Positions 35,948 to 48,805 of a stretch of DNA of 64,000 nt are shown here, one piece after another. Every line of letters begins with the position of its first letter. Positions within the stretch are counted from its first letter, which is position 1. The stretch comes from an uncultured Mediterraneibacter sp. (GTDB taxonomy: Bacteria; Bacillota; Clostridia; Lachnospirales; Lachnospiraceae). A program made the translations under genes and the position numbers. The stretch lies in contig CALWMN010000006.1 of assembly GCA_944381935.1 (NCBI GenBank), forward strand, positions 92,341-156,340, given 5' to 3'. The notes under the pieces were generated by a model. The model worked only from the letters and a program-made list of their open reading frames with translations. It ran no database searches and was not told the DNA's origin.

Positions 35948-37762
35948 TTGTCAGCAATCGATCAGAAACATATCAGGAATTTTTGTATTATCGCACATAT
36001 TGACCACGGGAAATCCACGCTGGCGGACCGCATCATCGAGATGACAGGGCTGCTGACCAGCAGGGAGATGCAGGCGCAGGTTCTGGACAATATGGATCTT
36101 GAGCGCGAGAGGGGCATTACCATCAAGGCCCAGGCTGTAAGGACGGTGTATAAGGCGGATGACGGGGAGGAATACCTCTTCAATCTGATTGACACACCGG
36201 GGCATGTGGACTTTAACTATGAGGTGTCGAGGAGCCTGGCGGCATGCGACGGGGCGATCCTCGTCGTGGATGCTGCCCAGGGCGTGGAGGCGCAGACACT
36301 GGCTAATGTGTATCTTGCGCTGGACCATGATCTTGATGTGATGCCTGTCATCAACAAGATCGATCTGCCAAGCGCGGACCCCGAGAGAGTCAAGGAAGAG
36401 ATTGAAGACGTCATTGGGATTGACGCGGAGGACGCCCCTCTGATCTCGGCAAAGACCGGGGAGAACGTCCATGAGGTGCTGGAACAGATCGTCAGAAAGA
36501 TCCCTGCCCCTGCGGGGGATGCGGACGCACCCCTCAAGGCGCTGATCTTCGATTCGGTCTATGATTCTTACAAAGGCGTTATCGTATTCTGCCGCATCAG
36601 GGAAGGCTCTGTAAAAAAAGGCACGCCTGTGCTTATGATGGCTACCGGGGCGCGCGCGGACGTGGTAGAGGTGGGAACGTTCGGAGCCGGGCAGTTCCTG
36701 CCGTGTGAAGAGCTCAGCGCGGGAATGGTAGGATACATCACAGCGAGCCTGAAAAACGTGAAAGAGACCCGGGTGGGCGACACGATAACAAATGCGGAAC
36801 GTCCGTGTGACGAACCTCTGCCGGGATATAAGAAAGTCAATCCGATGGTATATTGCGGGCTTTACCCGGCGGATGGGGCAAAATACCCGGATCTAAGAGA
36901 TGCCCTGGAGAAGCTCCAGCTCAATGATGCAGCGCTCCAGTTCGAGGCGGAGACCTCCGTGGCGCTGGGGTTCGGATTCCGGTGCGGATTTCTCGGGCTC
37001 CTTCACCTGGAGATCATACAGGAGCGCCTGGAGAGAGAATACAATCTTGACCTTGTCACGACAGCGCCAAGCGTAATCTACAAGGTCCACAAGACGAACG
37101 GTGAGGTCATCGACCTGACGAACCCGACCAATATGCCGGATGCGGCAGAGATCGATTACATGGAGGAACCGATGGTAAAGGCGGAGATCATGGTGACATC
37201 CGAGTATATCGGGGCGATCATGGACCTGTGCCAGGAGCGGCGCGGCATCTATCAGAGTATGGAGTATCTCGAGGAGAAACGTGCGGTCCTGCACTACCAC
37301 CTGCCCCTTAATGAAATTATCTATGATTTCTTTGACGCGTTGAAATCCAGGTCGAGAGGGTATGCTTCGTTCGACTATGAGATGCTGGGATACCAGAGGT
37401 CTGAGCTGGTAAAACTTGACATCCTTATTAATAAAGAAGAAGTCGATGCCCTTTCCTTCATTGTATTTGCAGGCAGCGCGTATGAGCGGGGGAGGAAGAT
37501 GTGCGAGAAGCTCAAGGCGGAGATACCAAGGCAGCTCTTTGAAATCCCGATCCAGGCAGCCATCGGCAGCAAGATCATTGCCCGGGAGACGGTAAAAGCC
37601 ATGAGAAAAGATGTGCTGGCAAAATGCTACGGCGGGGATATCTCCCGTAAGAAGAAGCTGCTGGAGAAGCAGAAGGAAGGCAAGAAGCGGATGCGCCAGA
37701 TCGGAAATGTGGAGATTCCTCAGAAAGCGTTTATGAGCGTGCTGAAACTGGATGACGATTAA
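35948..37762 (+). CDS. lepA: Elongation factor 4
   Basis: 604 residues, full length. GTPase motifs AHIDHGKST (G1), RGITI (G2), DTPGH (G3) and NKIDL (G4) are followed by the EF4-specific C-terminal domain ending in [22 protein letters not shown]4 back-translocates ribosomes. It starts with TTG at 35948, preceded by TTGGAGGAA. Commonly neighbours hemW in Firmicutes, as here, and a terminator lies between. Confidence 0.97.
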   Translation: MSAIDQKHIRNFCIIAHIDHGKSTLADRIIEMTGLLTSREMQAQVLDNMDLERERGITIKAQAVRTVYKADDGEEYLFNLIDTPGHVDFNYEVSRSLAACDGAILVVDAAQGVEAQTLANVYLALDHDLDVMPVINKIDLPSADPERVKEEIEDVIGIDAEDAPLISAKTGENVHEVLEQIVRKIPAPAGDADAPLKALIFDSVYDSYKGVIVFCRIREGSVKKGTPVLMMATGARADVVEVGTFGAGQFLPCEELSAGMVGYITASLKNVKETRVGDTITNAERPCDEPLPGYKKVNPMVYCGLYPADGAKYPDLRDALEKLQLNDAALQFEAETSVALGFGFRCGFLGLLHLEIIQERLEREYNLDLVTTAPSVIYKVHKTNGEVIDLTNPTNMPDAAEIDYMEEPMVKAEIMVTSEYIGAIMDLCQERRGIYQSMEYLEEKRAVLHYHLPLNEIIYDFFDALKSRSRGYASFDYEMLGYQRSELVKLDILINKEEVDALSFIVFAGSAYERGRKMCEKLKAEIPRQLFEIPIQAAIGSKIIARETVKAMRKDVLAKCYGGDISRKKKLLEKQKEGKKRMRQIGNVEIPQKAFMSVLKLDDD

Positions 37763-37771
37763 GGCTGAGGC

Positions 37772-37807
37772 AAAAACAGCGGCGGAAATATTCTGGCGCT
37801 GTTTTTT
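37772..37807 (+). terminator. Intrinsic terminator after lepA
   Basis: AAAAACAGCG (37772-37781) pairs with CGCTGTTTTT (37797-37806), ending in T6. Confidence 0.75.
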
Positions 37808-37827
37808 GCAGCGGAGGTGGTAGTTTT

Positions 37828-39012
37828 ATGAGAGAGCTGGAGCTGTATCTTCATATCCCGTTCTGTGAGCGGAAATGTCTTTACTGTGATTTCCTCTCCT
37901 TCCCGGCAGATGATGATGTGAGAGAACGCTACGTGGGTGCGCTGAAAAACGAGATCCTCTCCCACAGGGGATGGGCGCGGGAATATGCCGTTACATCTGT
38001 CTTTATCGGAGGCGGAACACCCTCGGTTCTGTCTGCCGGCCAGATGGGGGGAATCATGGAAACGCTGCACAAGGTGTTCCGGGTTAATGCGGACGCTGAG
38101 ATCACCGCAGAGGCAAATCCTGGGACAGTCACGCAGGAAAAGCTCACGGGATGGAAGGATTCAGGGATCAACAGGATCAGCTTCGGACTCCAGTCCGTGC
38201 GTGACAAGGAACTGAAAATGCTCGGACGCATCCATACCTTTGAGGAGTTCACGGAATCGTACAGGGCAGCAAGGGCGGCAGGATTTTCCAATATCAACAT
38301 CGATCTTATATCTGCGATACCAGGGCAGACAGTACAGAGCTGGAGGGAGACGCTCAAGACCGCGGCAGAACTGGGGGCGGAGCATATCTCGGCGTACAGC
38401 CTGATCCTGGAGGAGGGGACTCCGTTTTATGAGAGGTACGGAAAAGAACCGGGATCAGGGAAAAACGGGGGAATACAAAAGGGGTATCCGCCGCTTCCGG
38501 ATGAGGAGTCGGACCGGCGGATGTATGAGGATACAAAGTCGCTGCTGAAATCATATGGATACCACAGGTATGAGATTTCCAATTATGCAAAGGAGGGCAG
38601 GGAGTGCCGCCACAATCTGGGATACTGGGAGCGGAAGGAATATCTCGGACTCGGGCTGGGCGCTTCCTCCCTTCTGGAAGAATGCCGGTTCCACAATACA
38701 GAGGACATGAGCAGGTATCTGAACCTGTTTGCTCAGGGCAGAGAGCCGGGACCCGCAGATGCGAGAGAAGGGATCGAGAAGCTTACCAGGGAAGATCAGA
38801 TGGCAGAATTTATGTTCCTGGGTCTGAGGAAGACAGAAGGAATCCGGGCAGACGATTTTTTCCGGCAGTTTGGGAGAGCGCTCAGGGATAAGTACGGAGT
38901 GCAGATAGAAAAGCTGAAAAACCGGGGGCTGCTGGAAGAGGAAGAAGGAAGGCTGAGGCTGACAGAGAGAGGGACTGACGTCAGCAATTATGTATTCTGT
39001 GAGTTTCTGTGA
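37828..39012 (+). CDS. hemW: Radical SAM heme chaperone HemW
   Basis: 394 residues. The 4Fe-4S-binding CERKCLYC (Cys13, 17, 20) is the radical SAM motif; 'SFGLQSVRDKELKMLGRIH' and 'RHNLGYWERKEYLGLGLGA' identify the HemN/HemW group. The lack of a fourth nearby cysteine and its position next to lepA favour HemW, a heme-transfer chaperone, over the coproporphyrinogen dehydrogenase HemN. GGAGGTGG precedes the ATG. The 180 nt after it hold only a weak AGCGGTT/AACCGCT stem (39106-39135). Confidence 0.92.
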   Translation: MRELELYLHIPFCERKCLYCDFLSFPADDDVRERYVGALKNEILSHRGWAREYAVTSVFIGGGTPSVLSAGQMGGIMETLHKVFRVNADAEITAEANPGTVTQEKLTGWKDSGINRISFGLQSVRDKELKMLGRIHTFEEFTESYRAARAAGFSNINIDLISAIPGQTVQSWRETLKTAAELGAEHISAYSLILEEGTPFYERYGKEPGSGKNGGIQKGYPPLPDEESDRRMYEDTKSLLKSYGYHRYEISNYAKEGRECRHNLGYWERKEYLGLGLGASSLLEECRFHNTEDMSRYLNLFAQGREPGPADAREGIEKLTREDQMAEFMFLGLRKTEGIRADDFFRQFGRALRDKYGVQIEKLKNRGLLEEEEGRLRLTERGTDVSNYVFCEFL

Positions 39013-39192
39013 ATTTGTCCCTGTCCTCCGATTACTGTTGTTCTAAATAATTGCAATAAGCCTTATTTTAGCAAACATCCAACAATTTTATGCTTCACAT
39101 TTCAAAGCGGTTACTCCTTTGTGAGATCAACCGCTGTTTCTATGCTCAAATTTAAGATGGAAGTGATTTCTATAAAAAATGTATAAATATGG

Positions 39193-39221
39193 TTGACAAA
39201 AAGAAACCGGGGTGCTATCTT
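39193..39221 (+). promoter_or_regulatory. hrcA operon promoter
   Basis: TTGACA (39193-39198), 17-nt spacer, TATCTT (39216-39221); a better TATATA lies a few bases on. It sits directly upstream of the CIRCE operator. Confidence 0.7.
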
Positions 39222-39235
39222 ATATACGAAAGATG

Positions 39236-39262
39236 TTAGCACTCGAAACAAAGGAGTGCTAA
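39236..39262 (+). promoter_or_regulatory. CIRCE operator (HrcA binding site)
   Basis: TTAGCACTC, nine bases, GAGTGCTAA: a perfect match to the CIRCE inverted repeat bound by HrcA. Heat inactivates HrcA and releases transcription of hrcA-grpE-dnaK-dnaJ. Confidence 0.98.
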
Positions 39263-39346
39263 CAATCGAAGGGGCGATGATACCGAAAAGATATTTTGCC
39301 TCTGAAAGTCATAATCTGGCAGATTGTTCAGAGAGGAGGAGTAATT

Positions 39347-40396
39347 TTGGCGGTAGATTCTTCGCTAAGTGAACGAAAGCTTACTATTTTAAAGGCGATC
39401 ATACAGAACTACCTCGAGACCGGCGAACCGGTAGGCTCCAGGACACTGACAAAGTACACCGATCTGAACCTGAGTTCTGCAACCATCCGCAATGAGATGG
39501 CAGATCTGGAAGATCTGGGATATATTTTCCAGCCGCATACTTCGGCGGGAAGGATTCCTTCGGATAAAGGATACCGTCTGTATGTCGATATGCTGATGGA
39601 GGATAAGGAGCAGGAGATCACGGAGCGTGAGAACGGACTTCTGGAAAAGACCGACAAGGTGGAGCAGGTTCTGCGCCAGGCGGCAAAGGTCCTGGCGGCA
39701 AACACGAATTATGCCACGATGGTTTCGTCTCCGGTAAATAACCGGAATACATTGAAATTCATCCAGCTCTCCCAGGTTGATACAGAGCAGATTGTAGCGG
39801 TTATTGTCCTCGGCGGAAATGTAATTAAGAATAAAATCATTGAAGTCGGAGAAACACTAAGCAATGAAAATCTGCTGAAGCTGAATATGCTGCTTAATAC
39901 CACGCTTAACGGCATGTCGATCGACCAGATCACGCTGGGCCTGATCGCACGGCTTAAGGAGCAGGCAGGCATCCACAGCGAGGTGGTCGGGCATGTGCTG
40001 GACGCCGTGGCAGAAATTATCCATGTGGAAGACGACATGGAGATTTACACAAGCGGCGCTACGAATATTTTTAAGTATCCTGAGCTAAGCGATAAACAAA
40101 GCGCCCAGGAGATTATCAGTGCATTTGAAGAGAAGCAGCAGCTTGCCGATCTGGTCACGGAGACGCTTGCCAGTGAGGATAATCACGGCATCCAGGTATA
40201 CATCGGGGATGAGACGCCGGTGAAGACCATGAGGGACTGCAGCGTAGTGACGGCCACCTATGAACTGGGCGAGGGCATGAAAGGAACAATCGGCATTATC
40301 GGTCCGAAACGAATGGACTATGAGCATGTGATGAAGACGCTGAAGACTCTGCAAAGCGAGCTGGATGCGATTTACAATAAAGAGCCGAAAGAATAG
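39347..40396 (+). CDS. hrcA: Heat-inducible transcription repressor HrcA
   Basis: 349 residues. 'ERKLTILKAIIQNYLETGEP' and 'LSSATIRNEMADLEDLGY' form the winged helix that binds CIRCE, followed by the GAF-like domain. Starts with TTG at 39347, chosen because GAGGAGGAG lies 6 nt upstream and because the family begins near 'LSERKLTIL'. First gene of the dnaK operon. Confidence 0.96.
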   Translation: MAVDSSLSERKLTILKAIIQNYLETGEPVGSRTLTKYTDLNLSSATIRNEMADLEDLGYIFQPHTSAGRIPSDKGYRLYVDMLMEDKEQEITERENGLLEKTDKVEQVLRQAAKVLAANTNYATMVSSPVNNRNTLKFIQLSQVDTEQIVAVIVLGGNVIKNKIIEVGETLSNENLLKLNMLLNTTLNGMSIDQITLGLIARLKEQAGIHSEVVGHVLDAVAEIIHVEDDMEIYTSGATNIFKYPELSDKQSAQEIISAFEEKQQLADLVTETLASEDNHGIQVYIGDETPVKTMRDCSVVTATYELGEGMKGTIGIIGPKRMDYEHVMKTLKTLQSELDAIYNKEPKE

Positions 40397-40411
40397 GAAG
40401 GTAGAAAGCTG

Positions 40412-43026
<2,615 letters not shown>

Positions 43027-43043
43027 TCCATAGAGCAGAACGG

Positions 43044-43081
43044 TTCTACGGAGCTGCGGAAAGCAGCTTCGTAGAATTTTT
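43044..43081 (+). terminator. Terminator-like hairpin between dnaK and dnaJ
   Basis: TTCTACGGAGCTGC (43044-43057) pairs with GCAGCTTCGTAGAA (43063-43076, one G-U), then T5. It probably makes dnaJ expression lower than dnaK. Confidence 0.82.
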
Positions 43082-43130
43082 GTCGAATGTATGGATGAAG
43101 TGAGAGAATGAAAGGTAGAGTATTTGTGTT

Positions 43131-44318
43131 ATGGCAGAGTCAAAGAGAGATTATTACGAGGTGCTTGGGGTAAGCAAGGATGCAGATGATGCCGCGATAA
43201 AAAAGGCATACCGTGTGCTTGCCAAAAAGTATCATCCCGATATGAATCCGGGGGATGCCGAAGCCGAGAAGAAATTCAAAGAGGCATCAGAAGCGTATGC
43301 TGTCTTAAGTGACCCTGATAAACGCCGTCAGTACGACCAGTTTGGTCATGCCGCATTTGAGGGCGGGGCCGGCGGAGCGGGCGGTTTTGGCGGCTTTGAT
43401 TTCAGCGGCGCTGATTTCAGTGATATTTTCGGCGATATTTTCGGCGATTTGTTCGGCGGGGGCAGCGCGCGCAGAGGACGCGGCAACGGTCCTATGAAGG
43501 GAGCGAATATCAGGAAAAGTATCCGTATCACTTTTGAGGAGGCGGTATTCGGATGCGAGAAGGAACTGGATCTTATCCTCAAGGACCCCTGTACAACGTG
43601 CAACGGGACGGGGGCAAAGCCGGGGACTACTCCGGAGACATGTCCGAAGTGTGGCGGAAAGGGGCAGGTAGTGTATACTTCTCAGTCTTTCTTTGGAACT
43701 GTCCAGAATGTCCAGACATGTCCGAACTGTAACGGTTCAGGAAAGGTGATCCGGGAGAAATGCACGAACTGCTCGGGTACGGGCTACACTTCCAGCAGAA
43801 AGAAGATCAAAGTGTCCATACCGGCCGGCATTGACAACGGACAGAGCGTACGCATCCGCGATAAGGGAGAACCGGGAGTAAACGGAGGCCCAAGAGGGGA
43901 CCTTCTTGTCGAGGTCAATGTATCCAGGCATCCGGTTTTCCAGAGGCAGGATGTCCATATCTTTTCCACTGTTCCGATTTCATTTGCCCAGGCAGCGCTC
44001 GGCGGCGATGTGAAGATCTCTACGGTGGACGGCGACGTGCTCTACACGGTCAAGCCGGGGACAAAAACAGACACAAAGGTACGGCTGAAAGGGAAAGGTG
44101 TCCCGTCGCTTCGGAATCCACAGGTGAGGGGGGACCATTATGTGACACTGGTCATCCAGACTCCTGAGAGGCTGAGCCCCGAGGCAAAGGAGGCGCTCAG
44201 GAAGTTTGATGAGCTGACGGGAAATACCCTGCACCAGAATGACAAGACGCCAGAAAAAAGTGAGAGAAAAGGCAAAAAACGATTCATGGATAAGGTGAAA
44301 GAGGCATTTGAGGACTGA
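43131..44318 (+). CDS. dnaJ: Co-chaperone DnaJ (Hsp40)
   Basis: 395 residues. J-domain with HPD ('[20 protein letters not shown]'), a Gly/Phe-rich stretch, and four zinc-finger repeats CxxCxGxG ('[12 protein letters not shown]', '[10 protein letters not shown]', 'CPNCNGSGK', 'CTNCSGTGY'). The C-terminal substrate domains follow. It stimulates DnaK ATPase and delivers substrates. The only upstream purine-rich site is a modest AAAGGTAG. Confidence 0.97.
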   Translation: MAESKRDYYEVLGVSKDADDAAIKKAYRVLAKKYHPDMNPGDAEAEKKFKEASEAYAVLSDPDKRRQYDQFGHAAFEGGAGGAGGFGGFDFSGADFSDIFGDIFGDLFGGGSARRGRGNGPMKGANIRKSIRITFEEAVFGCEKELDLILKDPCTTCNGTGAKPGTTPETCPKCGGKGQVVYTSQSFFGTVQNVQTCPNCNGSGKVIREKCTNCSGTGYTSSRKKIKVSIPAGIDNGQSVRIRDKGEPGVNGGPRGDLLVEVNVSRHPVFQRQDVHIFSTVPISFAQAALGGDVKISTVDGDVLYTVKPGTKTDTKVRLKGKGVPSLRNPQVRGDHYVTLVIQTPERLSPEAKEALRKFDELTGNTLHQNDKTPEKSERKGKKRFMDKVKEAFED

Positions 44319-44329
44319 GATCCGGGGAG

Positions 44330-44370
44330 GACCGTTTACGGTTGTTGCGCGCAGCGGTAAACGGTCCTTT
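44330..44370 (+). terminator. Intrinsic terminator of the dnaK operon
   Basis: GGACCGTTTAC (44330-44340) pairs with GTAAACGGTCC (44357-44367), followed by TTTT only; a short T-run. Confidence 0.75.
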
Positions 44371-44412
44371 TATCAGGTTATAAGTCAAAATAGAAACGGT
44401 GGGGCAAAGAGC

Positions 44413-45180
44413 ATGGAATACAAGACTGCGAAACAGATTTTTGAAGAATATCTGGACGGCTATGACAGGGAAAACGATAAAGTGAAGCTGAAGATTATCC
44501 ATACATACGGAGTGGTGGCACAGAGCAGGGAGCTCTCAGAGAGAATGAAGCTTTCCGGGGAAGATACAACCCTTGCAATGCTGATCGCGCTTCTTCATGA
44601 TATCGGGCGCTTTGAGCAGCTTAAGCGCTTTGACAGCTTTGAGCCTGCAACGATGGATCACGCGGCTTACGGCGTGAAGGTCCTTTTTCAGGATGGGATG
44701 ATCCGAAAGTTTGTGCCGGAGGATACCTGGGACGATATCATCAGGACTGCCATTGCAAGGCACAGTGATTTTGTCCTGGAGGGAATCCGGGATGGACGGA
44801 CTCTTCTGCACGCAAAGCTGATCCGGGACGCGGATAAGCTGGACAACTGCCGGGTGAAGCTGGTGGATGACCTGGAAACCTTTATGGGAGGCACAGCGGA
44901 AAGGATCGGCGCGCAGCAGATCACGCCAAAGGTGCGCAGGGACGCGCTTGCCGGGCGAAGCATCTATTCTCCGGACCGGGTGACGCAGATGGATTACTGG
45001 GTGTCTTACCTTGCATATTTCTATGATCTCAATTTCCGGGAGAGCCTGGATATCGTAGAGGAGAAAGATTTTGTCAGGAGGATATGCGGCAGAATCCGGT
45101 ATACGAACCCCGAAACAAAGAAGACGATGGAAAAACTTCAGGAAAATCTTGTAAGATATGCCGCAGAAGCGTTAAAATAA
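44413..45180 (+). CDS. HD-domain phosphohydrolase
   Basis: 255 residues. Metal ligands of the HD fold are visible: His30 (KIIHTYG), His62-Asp63 (LLHDIGRFEQ) and a late Asp in 'LIRDADKLDN'. HD enzymes hydrolyse phosphoesters of nucleotides; the substrate here is unknown. The start at 44413 (MEYKTAKQ) is chosen because earlier in-frame starts would include the dnaJ terminator. Confidence 0.82.
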   Translation: MEYKTAKQIFEEYLDGYDRENDKVKLKIIHTYGVVAQSRELSERMKLSGEDTTLAMLIALLHDIGRFEQLKRFDSFEPATMDHAAYGVKVLFQDGMIRKFVPEDTWDDIIRTAIARHSDFVLEGIRDGRTLLHAKLIRDADKLDNCRVKLVDDLETFMGGTAERIGAQQITPKVRRDALAGRSIYSPDRVTQMDYWVSYLAYFYDLNFRESLDIVEEKDFVRRICGRIRYTNPETKKTMEKLQENLVRYAAEALK

Positions 45181-45233
45181 TCTTAAGTTCAATATTATGC
45201 TATAGTAAAAAACAGAAAAGGAGAGTGCACAAC

Positions 45234-46364
45234 ATGGGAAAATATCTGGGCGAAGAGATTCCGAAACTTGGATTCGGACTGATGCGTCTGCCAATGAAAG
45301 ACGGGGCGATCGATCTGGAAGAGACAAAGAAGATGGTAGACAGATTTATGGAGTCGGGTTTCTGCTACTTTGACACTGCCTACGGATACAATGACGGGGA
45401 ATCGGAAAAAGCGGCAAAAGCGGCGCTTGTAGACCGATATCCGCGGGATAAGTTCCTTCTTGCCACAAAGCTTCCGGCATGGGCAGGGGCAAAGACCAGG
45501 GAGGAAGCCGAGCAGATGTTTTACACTTCGCTTGAGCGGACAGGAGCGGGGTATTTTGACTTTTATCTGTTACATAATCTCGGGGAGGAGAGGACCCATT
45601 TCTTTGATGATTATGGAATTTGGGATTTCCTCCGTAAGAAAAAGGGGGAAGGGCTGATCCGCCATCTCGGCTTCTCTATGCATGATAAGGCCGACGTGTT
45701 AGATGAGATTCTGACAGCCCACCCGGAGATGGAGTTTGTCCAGCTCCAGATTAACTATGCAGACTGGGAGGATCCGTCCGTTGAATCAAGAAAATGCTAC
45801 GAGGTGGCGAGAAAGCACGGGAAGCCGATCATTATCATGGAGCCTGTCAAAGGTGGGACACTGGCGAATCCCCCGAAGGAAGTGACAGATTTCCTGAAGA
45901 AGGCAGCCCAGGATGCCTCGCCGTCGTCCTGGGCGATCCGTTTCGCCGCTTCGCTGGACGGTGTGATTACGGTCCTGTCGGGAATGTCCAATATGGAGCA
46001 GATGGAGGACAATATTTCCTATATGAAAGAATTTACGCCCCTTTCAGAAGAGGAACAGGAGATTGTGGGAAGAGCGAGGGAAATCTTTAATTCCTATCCG
46101 AAGGTGCCCTGTACCGCATGTGCGTACTGCATGAAGGGATGCCCGAAAAAAATTGCAATCTACGGCACATTCCAGGCTGTCAATATTTACAGTATGTACA
46201 GCGATCTGGATGGGGCAAAAAACAAATATGAGTGGAACACCAACGGACACGGCTGGGGCAGGGCCTCTGAATGTATCAAATGCGGGAAATGTGAGCAGGT
46301 CTGTCCGCAGCACATCCATATCCGGGACGAACTGGAAAAGGCAGCGGAAATACTGGAAAAATAG
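45234..46364 (+). CDS. Aldo/keto reductase with C-terminal 4Fe-4S ferredoxin domain
   Basis: 376 residues. The N-terminal AKR barrel has 'YFDTAYGYNDGESEKAAKAA' (Asp/Tyr) and LLHNLG. The C terminus has 'CTACAYCMKGCPKKIAIY' and 'CIKCGKCEQVCPQHIHI', cysteine clusters of a bacterial ferredoxin. This fusion is frequent in Clostridia and suggests electrons from or to a 4Fe-4S partner rather than only NADPH. AAAAGGAG precedes the ATG. Confidence 0.9.
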   Translation: MGKYLGEEIPKLGFGLMRLPMKDGAIDLEETKKMVDRFMESGFCYFDTAYGYNDGESEKAAKAALVDRYPRDKFLLATKLPAWAGAKTREEAEQMFYTSLERTGAGYFDFYLLHNLGEERTHFFDDYGIWDFLRKKKGEGLIRHLGFSMHDKADVLDEILTAHPEMEFVQLQINYADWEDPSVESRKCYEVARKHGKPIIIMEPVKGGTLANPPKEVTDFLKKAAQDASPSSWAIRFAASLDGVITVLSGMSNMEQMEDNISYMKEFTPLSEEEQEIVGRAREIFNSYPKVPCTACAYCMKGCPKKIAIYGTFQAVNIYSMYSDLDGAKNKYEWNTNGHGWGRASECIKCGKCEQVCPQHIHIRDELEKAAEILEK

Positions 46365-46396
46365 TTTCAGGAGATGGATGGGAAGGAAAGATAAGT

Positions 46397-46701
46397 ATGG
46401 CAGTAAAAGGCGCAGTTACGGTTCCTCATCCGCCTCTGGTTGTCTATGAGTTTGTCCGGGATACAGCAAGGCTGGTTCACAGCAGAGGAATGAAGAATGT
46501 TCTGGCCACGAACGGGATGGCGGAGGAGATCTTGAGACAGTAAAGAATTTTATCCGGCGTGCGTCTGGGGAATGCCATGTAACAAGATTCTTCCCAGGAT
46601 ACCGGCTGGCAGACCGTAGGGCGACAGGTGTGGAAACCGTATACCGCCTTCGGGATAATGCGCGGAAATACCTGAGATTCGTCTATGACGGAAACTGTTA
46701 A
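46397..46701 (+). pseudogene. Remnant of AmmeMemoRadiSam-system genes
   Basis: The start, MAVKGAVTVPHPPL, resembles the beginning of AmmeMemoRadiSam B/Memo-like proteins. It is joined in frame to YEFVRDTARLVHSRGMKNVL, which belongs to the radical SAM partner, then a stop near 46541. In another frame 46571-46701 encodes CHVTRFFPGYRLADRRATGV and ends FVYDGNC, the typical C terminus of the radical SAM protein. The reading is that at least two deletions removed most of both genes. The remaining intergenic sequence up to 46797 shows nothing else. Confidence 0.72.
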
Positions 46702-46797
46702 GGATGGATTTTATTTTCTGCCTGACGTTATGCGAATACATCTGTGCATGGAGACAGCGTTGCTGCCTGGCATACAGTGAAGGAGGATATTACAGAA

Positions 46798-48447
46798 ATG
46801 ACAGAAATGACAGAAAAGAAGAGAGGACCCTGGTGGAAAAACACAGTGGTCTACCAGATTTATCCAAAGAGCTTTCAGGACTCCGATAATGACGGGATCG
46901 GAGATATACCGGGAATCATAAGTAGACTGGATTATCTTGCCGGCCTGGGGATCGGGGCGGTGTGGCTTTCCCCCGTGTACTGTTCCCCCCAGGATGACAA
47001 TGGATATGATATTTCAGATTATCAGGACATTGATCCCATGTTCGGGACACTGGAAGATATGGAGAAGCTGATCACGGAGGCGAAAAAGCGGGACATTCGG
47101 ATCATCATGGACCTGGTGCTGAACCACACATCTGATGAGCACCGATGGTTTCAGGAGGCGAAAAAGAGCAGAGACAATCCCTATCATGATTATTATGTCT
47201 GGAGGGATGGAGTTGAAGGGAAGCTTCCAAACGATATGAAGGCGACCTTTGGGGGACCCGCCTGGGAGTGGGTGCCGGAATTAAACCAGTATTATTTCCA
47301 TCAGTTTTCCGTCAAGCAGCCGGACCTCAACTGGGAGAACCCAAAGGTGCGCAGGGAAATCTATGACATGATACTGTGGTGGATGGAGAAAGGCGTAGGC
47401 GGATTCCGCCTGGACGTGATCGACCAGATCGCAAAAGAGCCGGATCGGGGGATTACCAACAACGGTCCCAGGCTTCATGAGTTCATCCGGGAGATGAGCC
47501 GGGAGACATTCCAGAAAGGAGACCTGATCACGGTCGGGGAAGCGTGGGGCGCCAATACGGAGAACGCAAAGCTGTACAGCAATCCTGACGGGAGCGAGTT
47601 CTCTATGGTGTTCCAGTTTGAGCATATGGCCATGGACCAGCAGCCGGGAAAGGAAAAATGGGATCTGGCTCCCCTTCCCTTTGTTAAGATGAAGCAATGT
47701 ATGGCAAAATGGCAGAGGGAGCTGTATCAGACCGGCTGGAACAGCCTTTTCCTTGACAACCACGATCTCCCCAGAATCGTGTCGCGCTGGGGCGATGACA
47801 AAAAATACCGGAAAGAATCCGCAAAGATGCTGGCGACCGTACTTCATGGCATGCAGGGGACGCCGTATATCTACCAGGGTGAGGAACTGGGCATGACGAA
47901 TGTGAAATTTCAGGACATCACCCACTACAGGGATATTGAGACGCTCAATCTGTACCGGGAACGCATGGAACAGGGGTACAGAGAGGAGGAAGTGATGCGG
48001 TCCATCTATGCAAAGAGCCGGGATAATGCCCGTACCCCCATGCAGTGGAGCGCGGAAGAAAATGCAGGGTTTACGAAGGGGACTCCGTGGATTGAAGTGA
48101 ATCCGAATTATGTGGAGATTAACGCAGAGGAAGAACGTGAAGATCCGGATTCCGTATTCAGCTGCTACCGCACGCTCATACAGCTGAGGAAAGAATACCC
48201 TGTGTTTATCGACGGGAAGTTCGAGCTGTTGATGGAAGAGGATGAACAGATATTTGCATACACCCGGACCTCAGAAGACGAAGAGATACTTGTGTGTGCA
48301 AATTTCACAAAAGAGCCGGCGCGGTGCCCGCTTCTTGGCGAATGGAAAGACGCCCGCATCCTGATCCATAATTATGACAGGGAGGCAGGGGAAACTCTGA
48401 TGCCTTATGAGGCGCTAATCCTGTGGAGAGGAAAGGTTCGTACTTGA
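46798..48447 (+). CDS. GH13 alpha-glucosidase (oligo-1,6-glucosidase-like)
   Basis: 549 residues. WWKNTVVYQIYPKSFQDSDN starts the barrel. Catalytic residues visible are nucleophile Asp206 (GGFRLDVID), acid/base Glu248 (VGEAWG) and Asp323 (LDNHDLPR). 'TSDEHRWFQEAKKSRDNPYH' and the length fit MalL/oligo-1,6-glucosidase or trehalose-6-phosphate hydrolase relatives; which sugar is uncertain. The start is ATG 46798 with GAAGGAGG upstream; two in-frame ATGs (46798, 46807) lie close together. Confidence 0.9.
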   Translation: MTEMTEKKRGPWWKNTVVYQIYPKSFQDSDNDGIGDIPGIISRLDYLAGLGIGAVWLSPVYCSPQDDNGYDISDYQDIDPMFGTLEDMEKLITEAKKRDIRIIMDLVLNHTSDEHRWFQEAKKSRDNPYHDYYVWRDGVEGKLPNDMKATFGGPAWEWVPELNQYYFHQFSVKQPDLNWENPKVRREIYDMILWWMEKGVGGFRLDVIDQIAKEPDRGITNNGPRLHEFIREMSRETFQKGDLITVGEAWGANTENAKLYSNPDGSEFSMVFQFEHMAMDQQPGKEKWDLAPLPFVKMKQCMAKWQRELYQTGWNSLFLDNHDLPRIVSRWGDDKKYRKESAKMLATVLHGMQGTPYIYQGEELGMTNVKFQDITHYRDIETLNLYRERMEQGYREEEVMRSIYAKSRDNARTPMQWSAEENAGFTKGTPWIEVNPNYVEINAEEEREDPDSVFSCYRTLIQLRKEYPVFIDGKFELLMEEDEQIFAYTRTSEDEEILVCANFTKEPARCPLLGEWKDARILIHNYDREAGETLMPYEALILWRGKVRT

Positions 48448-48479
48448 CACAGGCTATGCCTGTGCGGTAGAATAACCGG

Positions 48480-48760
48480 TGTAGACAAAGCGTTGACGGG
48501 GAAAGTAGGTTTTTGCATATCTTCAGAGAGGGATCCGTATGCTGTGAGGTTCCTGTTGTGCAGATGACCGAAGACCACCTCTGAGCGGCCTTAATACGGC
48601 ACGGTGATTCCGTTACCATCACAGAAACGAAGAGGTTTTCACATGGAAAACAAGCAGGGTGGAACCGCGGATACTTGTCCGTCCCTGTGCGGGGTGTTTC
48701 CGTGCGGATACAGATTCAGAAATCAGGAGACATTTCCAGGTGAAGTGTCTCTTTCTTTTT
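48480..48760 (+). ncRNA. T-box riboswitch of thrS
   Basis: The T-box sequence AGCAGGGTGGAACCGCGG (48653-48670) pairs with uncharged tRNA acceptor ends. Upstream is a stem I region with AGAGAGGGATCC; ACC triplets at 48567-48569 or 48574-48576 are candidates for the threonine specifier. A terminator follows at 48727-48760. Uncharged tRNA-Thr should switch on thrS. The specifier choice is inference. Confidence 0.88.
48727..48760 (+). terminator. Regulated terminator of the thrS T-box
   Basis: GAGACATTTC (48727-48736) pairs with GAAGTGTCTC (48742-48751, one G-U), then TTTCTTTTT. Confidence 0.75.
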
Positions 48761-48805
48761 GCAGCGGAGATCCAAAAACAATAAAAAAGGAGAGGATGAA
48801 GAGAA

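Noticed and set aside
39106-39135. AGCGGTT/AACCGCT stem as terminator of hemW
   Set aside because: Seven-base stem with a large loop and no T-run; mentioned only as a weak hairpin.
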